From Tilletia caries (Eukaryota > Basidiomycota > Exobasidiomycetes > Tilletiales > Tilletiaceae): a stretch of 64,000 bases of DNA. The notes beneath the pieces were generated by a model. It was not told the DNA's origin and did not search any database. It saw only the letters and a list, made by a program, of their open reading frames with translations. Shown here in pieces: positions 22,415 through 32,666 of this stretch. A program made the translations under genes and the position numbers. Each line of letters starts with the position of its first letter. Within the stretch, counting starts at the first letter, position 1. The stretch spans positions 248,001-312,000 of the forward strand of contig JALUTQ010000018.1 in the NCBI GenBank assembly GCA_032718865.1. Reading direction: 5' to 3'.

Positions 22415-23450
22415 TCACGTGCTCAGATTCCGGTGACTCTGCTCCGAAGACCGAAGGAATGCGGTGCCCGTGCCACGGAGATGATTCTTGGAGGGAAGGA
22501 TCGACTGCTTGCCCGTCAGAACAGGAATGAACACCAGATTTCCAGTCGTGAAGGATAACCAGGCATGAGAATTATTGAGCCCTTTTACTGACCTGCCGAA
22601 AGATGTATCTGCCCATCGCCACAACTGCTTGATCTCTTCAGAACCGTCCTCGTTCGAAGCCGTATCCGCAAGCATGGCACACATCGATCCTTGCTGAGTG
22701 TGTGCCAACTAAGCAAAGATAGCTGACCATCTGCTCTCCGCGCAGTCTCCGTTCCAGTGTGGCATCGTGCAGCGATGTTCCTCGGAGCAGATTGAGCTCC
22801 GTCGCGTTGAAGTGAAGATGCGTCAGGCCGTCAGCGCAAACTCAGGGTAAGGGATCGCCTGAATGTACGGTGCATGGCGTGCCAGTCGGGCTAGACAGAT
22901 GCTCCCCCAACCGCCAGACTGTGAAGTATAAGCAAAGCAAAGTCAGCCAATTCCTCTTCCTCTGCTCACATGACACCCAGACTCACGACTGTTCATGTTG
23001 GTGTCCTTCATCGATGCATTCCCCCGTCCGACCTCGCCCTTCGCCGTCATCGGACACCTCGATGAACTTCCGATCCAGCAAAAGTCGCACGAGGAGAAGG
23101 TGGAAGATGACCCAGTCAGAGGCGGCCATCGACGCCTCCGCTTCGATCATTATTCTCGCCCGTTCGCTCACGCCGTCGTCCGTGATTCCGACCAGGTCCA
23201 TGATTGCCGCTCAGGAGAAGGCAGAGGTGATGGGCAGATCGGCGGGTAGATCGATGGCACATGCCGCGGTGGGAAGATCTTCCCGGGTGAAGATCGACAT
23301 CCCGCATGTCGCATCTGTGACAAGAGGAATGGGAAAGGGATCAGAGGGAGAGATGCCATCAACAGCATCCAGCGAGGGTCTCACCCGGAGCAAAGTACAA
23401 CGCTGGATGAAAGCGCACATCGTGCTTCTCCAACCACTTCTACTAGTCAT
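22415..23450 (-). pseudogene. Degraded SET-domain-like methyltransferase gene
   Basis: Minus-strand segments read in order resemble a SETD3/RKM-type SET protein. 23450-23211 contains MSIFTREDLPTAACAIDLP; after an in-frame TGA the same frame continues with RARIMIEAEASMAASDWVIF (to 22983). A plausible intron follows (GTGAGT...TTCACAG), then HAPYIQAIPYPEF; the frame then breaks and resumes as HFNATELNLLRGTSLHDATL. Downstream, LWRWADTSFGRSV fits the family's W-containing helix. The stop and the frame change argue for a dead gene, though extra short introns could explain part of it. Identification rests on motif-level similarity only. Confidence 0.45.
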
Positions 23451-23511
23451 CAGCCGGAAGAAGGGTAACTGCGGTAGTGTAATAAGACCTCTGTGAGACC
23501 CGGCACGGCCG

Positions 23512-23831
23512 TGACCGGAGGGAGTTTCAAAGTCCCAAAAAAACCGTGAGATGATGAGAAGTTGACCCCACTTCTCACGTTTGTGATATCACGATGGCAA
23601 ATTTACTATGGAGGAGACTTCTTCCGCCAAAACCCATGAGAAGTGGGAACCCCCAGTGCGAGGAGCTGGAAAACCTACGTCATCGACCTACTTTTCACCA
23701 AAACTCACACAGCTCACACCTTAACCCCAGGGGGCACTCACAGACACATCGTGAGAAGTCCACTTTTTATCTCACACTTTGGACATAACATGATATATTT
23801 TGCCGGACTTTAAAATTCCCTCGGGTGGTCA
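23512..23831. mobile_element. MITE-like element of about 320 bp
   Basis: Imperfect terminal inverted repeats: left TGACCGGAGGGAGTTTCAAA (23512-23531) and, on the opposite strand from 23831, TGACCACCCGAGGGAATTTT. Internally GTGAGAAGT-type motifs recur. It is non-coding. No certain target duplication was found. Confidence 0.5.
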
Positions 23832-23839
23832 TTCCTTTC

Positions 23840-24586
23840 TTTCTGTGCCCTATCTCTTCCAAGCTGTGCTGCTATCTTCTTAGGAATAGCAACCAACCAC
23901 GTTCATTTGGACACATCCCTCAGTCTAGACAGTCAGTCTTACAATTGGTAGCTCCGCTCCTCGCGCGTCTCGCAGAGCCCTACCCACGTCAGGTCAGCTC
24001 GCGCGACCCTGCACGTACCGTACTGGATCGCCAGGAACCCGACACAGCGAGCAGTGAGTAGCTGATAGTCGGTGCGCAAGCTTGTAGGTCGCTTGGGAGT
24101 ATCTCCTAAGTACACCTACACCCTCACAAGGTCAGTGCTTACCCCGCTGTCCTTCTCTCTTCCTCGCCAGGAGATGTCTTTGCCCCGAGATTTGGCCGAT
24201 CTCGATGCGGCCGGGGGTTCCGCTGAAACCCCCACCAGGAGCGACAACTCCGTTCCCGCTCGATTGCGCGCAACGAGGGCAGCGGACGTTCCCCTCGACC
24301 CCGACGCCTTGAACTCTTCCCCAGGATCGTCTCGCCCACGGCTTGACGCTAATATCGACACGAGGGTCGAGAAGCAGGGGCCGCCTCGCGATGATCCGCC
24401 GGACGCCGAGTACGACGAGTACGGCGACGACGAGTACGGCCAGCGCCAGTCTGAGATCGACGCATCGTACGTCAGCGGATTCGTCACAGTGGCCGTTCAA
24501 GAGTCCCAAAACGGCCTGGTCAAGCTCCTCACCCAGTCGCAAGGCGAACTGAAAGGGTTGCGCCAGGAGGTCGCGCGTGTTCGAGA
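23840..24586 (+). mobile_element. Fragment of a further LTR retroelement with gag-like frame
   Basis: A CAGTCTTACA (ending 23942) followed by ATTGGTAGCTCC looks like an LTR end plus a primer-binding site (TGGTAGC). An ATG at 24174 opens 138 codons (MSLPRDLADLDAAGG...), hydrophilic and acidic (EYDEYGDDEYG), ending in a helical stretch LTQSQGELKGLRQEVARVRD, a layout seen in N-terminal gag regions. The frame is cut at 24586, where the inverted gag duplication begins. Function as gag is inference from context; no domain is diagnostic. Confidence 0.4.
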
Positions 24587-24793
24587 TTGTGTCTTATCGA
24601 GCCCTCCTTGCACTACAATCACACACCCTTCTATCTGTTTTCCACCTTGCCTTGTGGCTCGAGCGTTAGCTCCCGGCCTTCAGCCTCCACTTTGCCTTGA
24701 TTCCCAGCCTTCTAGCATCTAGTTCTTACAGTAGACCGGATCTCCAACCACTGGCCCCGAGCTACCGCACCCAGCCCTAGTCGTCACCCAGCC

Positions 24794-25720
24794 ATGTCCA
24801 ACACCGACGCTTCCTACGAAGCTCTTGCCGCCGAAGTCGCCGAGCTACGCCGCCTCCTGGCCCAGCGCGACACTTCCGCCTCCCCCGCCACCAACGAACC
24901 CAACTTCAAGGTTAAGGTCGCCGACCCACCTACCTTCGACGGTAGCAGCAAGAAGGACGCCTATACCTTCCTTGCTCACATCAAGCTCAACTTCGCCGCC
25001 AACCCCTCAACTTTCCCCACGGACACGAGCAAGATCGTCTACGCAGCCTCGTGGCTCCGCGGAAAGGCATTCGAGTGGTTCGAGCCCATGCTCCGCTCGG
25101 GTGATGCCACCAAGCACTCCTGGGCCGAATTCGAACGGGTTTTTCCTCCACTCTCACGGAGACCCCGATCACAAGCGCCGAGTCACGCGCGAGCTCCTCT
25201 CTCTCACCCAGACAACACCACCGCCTCGTACGCCACCCACTTCTTCCAGCTTGCCACTCAGCTTGAGTGGAACGACGAGGCCCTTCGCGCTCGCTTCTAT
25301 GAAGGCCTGGCCGAAGACGTCAAAGACGCCCTGGCCTACTCGGAGAAGACGATTGAAGACGTACAGGACCTCGCCAACCACGCGGTCAAGCTCGACAATC
25401 GCCTTCAAGAGCGTCGAAACCGCTCCCGACCCCGCGGTTCCGGCTCCAACACTCATGGTTCAACCACGTTCTCCTCCAGTCCCAGCCACGCCTCGGCCCC
25501 GGCATCTTCCGGTCCGATCCCCATGGACCTCGACGCCACTGCTCCTCGATACCAGCCCCTGACTGACGCCGAGAAGCAGCGTCGTCGCGACAACAAGCTC
25601 TGCCTCTACTGCGGCAAGCCCAACCACATCGCTTTCAACTGCCCCGAGAAGAATCAGCGAGGCAACACGCGCAAGCACAGCGCCGGAGGCGTGGCTGGGA
25701 CTGGAGGAGAACGTGGTTGA
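24794..25720 (+). pseudogene. Retrotransposon gag (Ty3/gypsy type), left copy
   Basis: An open frame of 308 codons begins with a coiled N-terminus (YEALAAEVAELRRLLAQRD) and a Retrotrans_gag-type capsid segment (VYAASWLRGKAFEWFEPML). It ends in a CCHC zinc knuckle, CLYCGKPNHIAFNCP. About 20 codons (25143-25200) are in the wrong frame compared with the right copy: one extra T puts them out of frame, and a shift shared by both copies restores the frame. The frame stays open, but that segment is scrambled. Downstream pol is missing; after the knuckle the sequence runs into the inverted arm. It is a dead element. Confidence 0.8.
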
Positions 25721-26385
25721 ACCATGAGTGTTGGAGCCGGAACCGCGGGGTCGGGAGCGGTTTCGACGCTCTTGAAGGCGATTGTCGAGCTTGACCGCGT
25801 GGTTGGCGAGGTCCTGGACGTCTTCAATCGACTTCTCCGAGTAGGCCAGGGCGTCTTTGACGTCTTCGGCCAGGCCTTCATAGAAGCGAGCGTGAAGGGC
25901 CTCGTCGTTCCACTCAAGCTGAGTGGCAAGCTGGAAGAAGTGGGTGGCGTACGAGGCGGTGGTGTTGTCTGGGTGAGAGAGAGGAGCTCGCGCGTGACTC
26001 GGCGCTTGTGATCGGGGTCTCCGTGAGAGTGGAGGAAGACCCGTTCGAATTCGGCCCAGGAGTGCTTGGTGGCATCACCCGAGCGGAGCATGGGCTCGAA
26101 CCACTCGAATGCCTTTCCGCGGAGCCACGAGGCTGCGTAGACGATCTTGCTCGTGTCCGTGGGGAAAGTTGAGGGGTTGGCGGCGAAGTTGAGCTTGATG
26201 TGAGCAAGGAAGGTATAGGCGTCCTTCTTGCTGCTACCGTCGAAGGTAGGTGGGTCGGCGACCTTAACCTTGAAGTTGGGTTCGTTGGTGGCGGGGGAGG
26301 CGGAAGTGTCGCGCTGGGCCAGGAGGCGGCGTAGCTCGGCGACTTCGGCGGCAAGAGCTTCGTAGGAAGCGTCGGTGTTGGACAT
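25686..26385 (-). pseudogene. Retrotransposon gag, right copy (inverted)
   Basis: The same gag as at 24794, on the minus strand from ATG 26385. It reads correctly through FERVFLHSHGDPDHKRRVTR and then shifts frame at the CT-repeat after LLSLTQ, losing the true capsid C-terminus. It lacks the zinc knuckle because the duplication ends first. The frame shift is shared with the left copy, so it predates the duplication. Confidence 0.8.
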
Positions 26386-26448
26386 GGCTGGGTGACGACT
26401 AGGGCTGGGTGCGGTAGCTCGGGGCCAGTGGTTGGAGATCCGGTCTAC

Positions 26449-26837
26449 TGTAAGAACTAGATGCTAGAAGGCTGGGAATCAAGGCAAAGTGGAGGCTGAA
26501 GGCCGGGAGCTAACGCTCGAGCCACAAGGCAAGGTGGAAAACAGATAGAAGGGTGTGTGATTGTAGTGCAAGGAGGGCTCGATAAGACACAAGACCGGAT
26601 GGGGAGAACAGCTAGAGAGAGCAGGGGTTTATATAGTTTCGAGACCAGGGTCGATGGAGAGAGGGAACGAAGCGATAGAAGATGCTAGAAGCGTGGAGAG
26701 TTCGCATGCTGTGTGTGGCTGTGCTGGCAGTGCGAGAGTCGAGGTCGACGAGGTCGAGGATGAGCAGCGGAGTGAAATGAGAAAGGAGGCTTCGAGAGAA
26801 TTCGAGAAGTGTCGGAACGATAAGATGATTCATGACA
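26449..26837 (-). repeat. Full LTR of the inverted gag element
   Basis: On the minus strand the block starts TGTCATGAATCATC and ends TAGTTCTTACA, 389 bases, followed by the gag leader. TATATAAA (26628-26635, minus) sits in the middle, as expected for an LTR promoter. Only its 3' part (24587-24730) is present in the other arm. Confidence 0.65.
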
Positions 26838-26846
26838 GGAGATGAG

Positions 26847-27054
26847 GTTGGATTGATGACGAGAACCCGAGGGCCCATGATATGTAGCGAGCAGAAGTTG
26901 GTGTTCTGAGGCTTGGGGCCATAGACGCTCGGAACGTCCGGGGGGCGCGGGAGGAAAAGTCGAAGAAGCGGGGGGAGATGATGTTGGATTGATGACGAGA
27001 ACCCGAGGGCCCATGATATGTAGCGAGCAGAAGTTGGTGTTCTGAGGCTTGGGG
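26847..27054. repeat. Direct repeat, 72 bases at a 136-base offset
   Basis: 26847-26918 and 26983-27054 are near-identical (start GTTGGATTGATGACGAGAAC). A weaker GTCGAAGAA-CGGGGG block follows each copy, so the original duplication was about 136 bases. It lies just outside the LTR. Confidence 0.8.
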
Positions 27055-28080
27055 GCGAGGAGTTCGAACGTGAAGAAGTCGAAGAACCGGGGGAAGGGGG
27101 ATGGTGAAGCAGATGATTGCAGGCTGGGAGCCCATGAACATGATTTGTGTTCCCGAGCGCTTCGGCGTTGCTTTGAGGATACCGATTTTCGGGCAGCTTG
27201 CGTTCGAGCTCGGGAAAATGACGGCGTACTGGAGTTCAGCGACGCGTTGGAAGGTTTCCCCGGGCACGGGTGGCCTGTTAACCAAGTTCGAACGCGTGCC
27301 TGCAGCCTGCGTGCCGAGACGATGCTGGTTTTTGAATTCTTTTGACCTTCGTCAAGCTTGCCGTCGATTCCTTCTTGCCACTTTCTTTTCATAAAGCGCG
27401 TCGTACTCGGATCGCTTGGATTGATTGGAGCTGCGATTTCGAGCGCGTGTCCGACGAGTCGCGCGAGAATGCGTCCGTTTCCGTCTTCAGGTTCAGACTG
27501 ACGAGCTCGATTTGCATCGTGATCAAGTGGCGTTCGAGCGCCTCCGGCTTGGGACTCCTGCTGCAGCCGGAGACTCGACGCGGCTTCGTCATCTTGCGCG
27601 CGGCGAATTGGGCAGCGGTCACCAAGGCGGAGTCTGCGATCCCGACGGCCGTGGTGGGATTCGTGCTTGCCACGAAGACCGCGGAGGATGGCAATGGTCT
27701 GTACTTGGACGGGGCTGGAAGCGTCGGGCGAAGGGTTGTTGGTCCTTCTCGATGGATTCTCCAGTATCTCGTCGAAGGGCTGAGGAGGGGAAAGAGCGTT
27801 GTCAGAATCTTTGCCTGTCTAAGGGAGGAGTGAAATTCAGCAGTAGTGATAGGCAGGGAAGGGGAAGAGCCGGAGAAGAACTCTGGCAAGAAGAAGGGCA
27901 GGACATGAGGGGAAAAGTATCAGCCGCATCAACAAGATCCGAAAGGCCGGGCTGTTTGGATCTGAACCGAGTCCGCGCCAACGCGAAGAGTCTGAACCAC
28001 CTGAGAGCTGAAGTGACCTGGCGGTGGAAGGAACGTGAGCAAGCGATTGAGTTGTGTGAACAGAGCGATTTTTGAGGTTG
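27055..28080. other. Unassigned stretch with a minus-strand open frame
   Basis: A 166-codon minus-strand frame (27889-27389, starting MPEFFSGSSPSLP) is Ser/Thr/Pro-rich in its first half and contains a helical LERHLITMQIELVSLNLKTE. Further minus-strand frames continue to about 27030 (for instance GETFQRVAELQYAVIF), suggesting a small multi-exon gene or its remains. I do not recognise the family and could not find a clean set of splice sites. Confidence 0.3.
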
Positions 28081-28302
28081 ATGGGGGAGGAAAGCGAGGA
28101 AAGCGTTGAGAGAAAGAAGCGTTCCTTCGTTCTTCTCGACAACGATCTCGAAACGATCATCAAACGATCCCACACTCATCATCAACGATCCTCGAGAGAA
28201 GGACCCTCAGGAAGCACACAAAGTCCGCTCTCACTTGAACGCATTCAGCTACTCTTCTTTGCTCCGCTCGGCGCTTGGTCAAAGGCGTCCCAAGATCCAC
28301 TG

Positions 28303-30174
28303 ATGGACCATCCCGAGACGCTTCCGGTGGCCAAAAGGCCCAAGACATCCCACTCTGCAACGCAACCGGACGCGTCGGCCGTGGCTCGTTTCTTTGAGAC
28401 GCATGAGCTCCTTCAAATCGTCCTCAATCATTTGCACGCCGACCGTATCGACTTGCTCGCCCTGGCAGCTGTGTGCAAGGGATTGCGAACGCCTGCGCTT
28501 CAGGTCTGGATTCGACATCTCGATTTCAATCAACACGACTTCGAAGGGAAACTCAAACTCCTCGAAGCGAATACGCACCTTCTCCCTCACATTCGCTGTC
28601 TGCGTATCCTGGACCGCGACGGGCCAGATCGTGAACCCTCACCATCGTTCTGGAATCAGGCCAAGACGTTGTTCTCCCTGCTCGCGGCTCACGGGCCTCC
28701 TCACCATCAAGGACCCTTGCTCGACATCTCCATCGACGTGGACAATGGAGATGCCTTGTACCAAGCCCTTCAGCTCATTCCCAGATCCGCACAGCGCATC
28801 TGTGCTTTACGCTTAACCGACCAGTCTCGATTCACACCTCGTGAAGCCAACAAGGCGGCCCGCACTTTGTCGACAACCGGTTGGATTTCCTTGGCGCTGC
28901 TACTCAAGGATGCGCTCCCAGGAACACCCAGCATCGTCGGGAATCTGCGCGTCTTCGGGTACAGAGCCATTTTGAAAAAGCAAGAGGTTCAATTTCGTCA
29001 GGAAGCCAAGCAAATCTTCTGGAGCACCTTGGCCGCTCAATGTCAGTCGCTCCATGACCTCCGTCTGGCCGTCAGCTTTGGACATCAAGCAGATCATTTG
29101 CTCCGGCACGGCCATTTCACAACTCTAAAAGTGTTCCAGCTCAAGGACATGTCCCTCAATAACGAAAACAAGTTGGATGCCGAAGCCGTCGACATTTTCC
29201 TGAACCGTCACGCCGGTCTGGAGCGACTGTCTCTCGAAAGGTACTACGGCTCCGAGGATTGGTTACTTCCTGCCCACCAGACCTTCTCAGCTCTGCACGA
29301 TCTAGAGCTCGGCGAAGGCATCTCCTTTCCAGCCGAGACCAATTTTCAATTTGTGCGGCGACATTCGAGGCTCAGACGTCTCGCGATAATGCGCAATTTG
29401 AAGGCCAACGATCGTTTTGAGCTGCTCAAATCCCTGCTTTCGACCTGTACCGATACATACAAGCATCTGCCTGCTATTGAAAACGTTCTGCTCGAAAAGC
29501 TAATGAGCGCTCTGGTCCGGGATGGAGCTCGACCCTTACGAGCGAGCGTTCGAGCTATCAAACCAACCCCGAGCGGGTCTAGCTCGAATTGCGACCCCCT
29601 CCCCGACCTCAACATGCTGGCATGGAGCGGTGTCCGACCTGAGGATGTCGAAGATCTTACCTTCCTCAACGTCATCCTCCGAGCGCCTGACTTCGACCGT
29701 CAAGATCTACGTATTTTCCAGCTTTTTGCGTGCGGTCTCCTCCCCAATCTCACGGAGCTTCACTTTCTTCTCAGAGGCGAGGAAGGTGACTTCCCGACCT
29801 TGACCGAGCTCCTTCATCAGCTCATCCCTTCCACCTCGATCCGCGTCCTGTGCATCACGGTTCCCGATCGCCGTGTTGCGGAGGAAGTACCAATCATGAT
29901 GCTAACCAGACACCTATTTCCGCTCCGGTTCGAGCTGCTTTCCTGGAGACAGGGCGCACAAGCGTGCGACTATTTCCGCTTCGTGGCCGACTACTCGGAG
30001 ACGCAGAACTCTGCCTCGCCCCGGGCGCCACAGCTCGGGAAGCTGGGTAGATTGCAGGCGATTCCAGAGCGTGTAGTGCTCACGCAGGTGGGCTCGGACG
30101 GAGTCTGGAGTCAGAAGACTGGAATCGGCGGAGGGTCCAATCCGGTGACAGTTTTGGATCACAGCGGCGTATAA
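28303..30174 (+). CDS. F-box-like protein
   Basis: Single exon of 623 residues from the ATG at 28303. An in-frame ATG at 28081 would add 74 low-complexity residues and cannot be excluded. Residues about 30-60 (ELLQIVLNHLHADRIDLLAL) look like an F-box, followed by leucine-spaced segments through the rest of the protein that could form irregular LRR-type repeats. F-box proteins link substrates to SCF ubiquitin ligases through Skp1. A basic stretch near the start (VAKRPKTSH) may be nuclear targeting. Substrate unknown. It is convergent with the minus-strand region ending at 30359. Confidence 0.6.
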   Translation: MDHPETLPVAKRPKTSHSATQPDASAVARFFETHELLQIVLNHLHADRIDLLALAAVCKGLRTPALQVWIRHLDFNQHDFEGKLKLLEANTHLLPHIRCLRILDRDGPDREPSPSFWNQAKTLFSLLAAHGPPHHQGPLLDISIDVDNGDALYQALQLIPRSAQRICALRLTDQSRFTPREANKAARTLSTTGWISLALLLKDALPGTPSIVGNLRVFGYRAILKKQEVQFRQEAKQIFWSTLAAQCQSLHDLRLAVSFGHQADHLLRHGHFTTLKVFQLKDMSLNNENKLDAEAVDIFLNRHAGLERLSLERYYGSEDWLLPAHQTFSALHDLELGEGISFPAETNFQFVRRHSRLRRLAIMRNLKANDRFELLKSLLSTCTDTYKHLPAIENVLLEKLMSALVRDGARPLRASVRAIKPTPSGSSSNCDPLPDLNMLAWSGVRPEDVEDLTFLNVILRAPDFDRQDLRIFQLFACGLLPNLTELHFLLRGEEGDFPTLTELLHQLIPSTSIRVLCITVPDRRVAEEVPIMMLTRHLFPLRFELLSWRQGAQACDYFRFVADYSETQNSASPRAPQLGKLGRLQAIPERVVLTQVGSDGVWSQKTGIGGGSNPVTVLDHSGV

Positions 30175-30358
30175 CCAGCTGGCTGCTGTTCTCCAAAGGT
30201 CCCGCCCCTCTCCCACTTAAACAATTGTCCACTTTCACTTTGGACATCTCTCGTGCTGTAGGCTGTCTTGAAATCCAGCCTGATCTTCGGTCTTTCGCGG
30301 CCAAACTTGATCATGACAGGGTTGTGAATTGCAAGGCCGCAGGAGGGGGATGGATCGG

Positions 30359-32290
30359 TCATCGTTCCATTTCAGTATCCAGCTCTTGAGCCACCTGATG
30401 GTCCGGGCGACGCTGAACGAAGGCACTGCAGCCAAATCAAAGCGAAGAAGTGATCAGAGCCCTACCCGAAGAAGTATCGCCAGGTCAAGAGGGTAACTCA
30501 CACCAGTCGCGACTTGTCCGTCTCGTCCTGCATGCATCGGTTCACGAAGACTTCTTGGCCAGTGCTGCAAGAGAGAGAGAGAAAGGGATGGACATTTGTG
30601 ACGATGGGGAGATAAAGGGTCAGCCAGAGAGGACGACCCGATGTCACGAGCTCTTAGAGACGTACCCAACAGCCCACAATCCTTCCCAATCCCGATTCGA
30701 TGCCAACGCATCTGCGCGCAACTCCCACCACCGCTTATCATCTTGGCCTTGAGCACGTTTCAGCCCGCCGTCGACTTCCCGGGTCACTTGCACTGCCTCC
30801 CCCTTGGCGATCTTGTCCGAGGAGCTCGAGCTTGGACGCGAAGGTGGCCTGGGTCCAGTCGAGGACCGACAAGCATCTGGCCCCGTCTGCGATGCGTCCG
30901 TCGTCGATGCGCCTGCTTGGCCGAGGATGATCAGGCCGTACTTCTTTCACGACGGCGGAGAGGGATCTTGAGCGACGCCGAAGGGGCTCGAGGGGCGTCC
31001 GTTCGCTTCGACGTGGATGGCGTCGTCAGCGCGCCCATGGCGAGGGCGGTACAGGTACAAAGGACGTCGGCTTGTCTTGGCGGGACCGGCGGAGACGGCG
31101 GGTCTGGTGTGTGCGGTATCCGACGGAGCGGGGGAGGCGCACGCGAGCAGAGGCGTCCTTCTTCAGACAATCGCGCCAGGGAATACACACGTCCGGGAAA
31201 GGGGAGAGGGGAGAATAACTCACGAATGCGGGTTGATCTCCTTCTTGTACCTTTTCCCTCAGCCCGCACGGCTTCCTCAACAGCTGCAAAGGAGCGAAGG
31301 CATAAGGGTGACTGAAGTAATCGGCGTCAGCTTCGGCAGAGCAAAAGTTTGAGCAACTCCGGTGATCTGTACGTACCAAAGCAGGTTCTCTGTGGTCTGT
31401 GGATGGAAGGATGAGTAAAGCGAGGGAGAATGTCGTGGAGAGATCGAGGTCAGGAGAAGCGCAGAGCAGTCAGCAGGGGCAAGGAAGGAAAAACCGCTCG
31501 GCGATACCTCATTTCATCTCACTGTCAGGGAGCATGAGTCGGGGCCCACAACGCCACGCGAGTGACGCGACCAAGACTCAGCGCATCAGGCCGACTTCCA
31601 AGAGGACGAGAGCGTGCACAAAACAAAAAAAATGAACACCGGGCAGAAGCTTGAAGGAGGACAAGGGGACGCCTTTTTCCAAACCCGCCTTCTTGCTCCA
31701 GCCTCGCACCTGGGAAATCACCCACGCTCGCCCCCAGGCCCCCGAGTGCTCGCGGATCCACGGTCGTGTCTCCGTCTCCTCTCCGTCCTCCAACATGCCA
31801 GCTTCCGAGATTCTGCGAGTGAGAGAGGAAGAAGGCGAGAAGATTGGAGGAGGAGGAGGAGGTAGAGGGGGTTCGGTCAGTGTGCGGAAGATCCAGACAC
31901 ACACAAGGGAGGGGAACGCACCTGCCTGCAAAGATCCCGATGCATCTTCGCAAACGCGATCATCATCTCCTTGAAATCGACGACTTTGTGCCGTCGGAAC
32001 CGGTCCAGGTCGGCCTGGATGGTCTGTGGCGAAATCCAAGTCGGCCCGTAGGAGGTCGACGGCTTCTCGAGCTGACAGAGAGAGAGAGAGAGAGAAAGGA
32101 AAGTTAGGGGAAGCCCGTTCTTTCAGGGAGTACAACGAGCACCGGCGGGCGGGCGGGCGCTGTTTCCATCGACTGCATTTTCCTTTTTGGCAGCAATTCA
32201 CCCTCATCCCGAAGGCCAAGATCGAAGGGAGCGGTTCGCCGAGACCGACGAACTTCGCGTCCGCGTCTGCTCCGGGCCGCTCGAAGTGCA
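30359..32290 (-). CDS. Multi-exon gene, sorting-nexin-like helix, unresolved
   Basis: Two exons are clear: 32290-32202 (HFERPGADADAKFVGLGEPL...) and 32071-31922, 50 codons containing QADLDRFRRHKVVDFKEMMI and AFAKMHRDLCRQ. These are like the last BAR-domain helix of SNX4/SNX41-type sorting nexins. Downstream, 31812 onward begins NLGSW. Much further on, minus-strand sequence reads RWWELRADALASNRDWEGLW, then after a good intron TGQEVFVNRCMQDETDKSRL, and after another intron a short tail ending at the TGA at 30361-30359. A frame disagreement at about 30815 suggests a frameshift. No PX domain fits in the space before NDUFA6. The whole may be one unknown family or a decayed nexin. Confidence 0.35.
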
Positions 32291-32666
32291 CTGAGAGGCC
32301 AGAAGGAAGAAGAGCTGATGAGGGATTTGATGTGGGTGAGAGAATCTGGTGCTGAAACGATGGCAAGAGAAGAGTCAGCGGTCTACGGCAAGTTCATGAA
32401 TCGTCGCACCACCTAGGGAAAATGTTAGCTTCAGGCCACTCAAAGCGTTAGTGTTTGAGGTGGTGCCGCTGATGAGTATTGAATGGCTAAGAATCGCTGT
32501 ACCCGCACTTCTCAGCAATACCATTCCGAATCATGCAAACTCCTTCCAACGATGTCCTCCAGAGAGTACTCCCAGGTTGTGGGAGGCCTTGTTCGCCCCG
32601 CGCAGCGCGTCGAAAACTGGGAAGCAAAAGTTGGGGTGAAAGGGGGTCCTGTTGAGCAAAAGACAT

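Larger units (their letters stand above)
24587..26592. repeat. Inverted duplication of an LTR-gag segment, arms about 908 bp
   Basis: The left arm 24587-25494 and right arm 25686-26592 are inverted copies separated by a 191-base spacer. Each arm contains the 3' part of an LTR, a leader and most of a gag gene. Several substitutions and one single-base length difference (an extra T at about 25143 on the left) separate the arms. The left arm was cut into another gag-like frame; the right arm continues into a complete LTR. Confidence 0.85.

Noticed and set aside
24587..26592. Palindrome as an assembly or template-switch artefact
   Set aside because: The arms differ by several substitutions and a single-base indel, and flank different sequence, so they are separate copies; a read-level check is still open.
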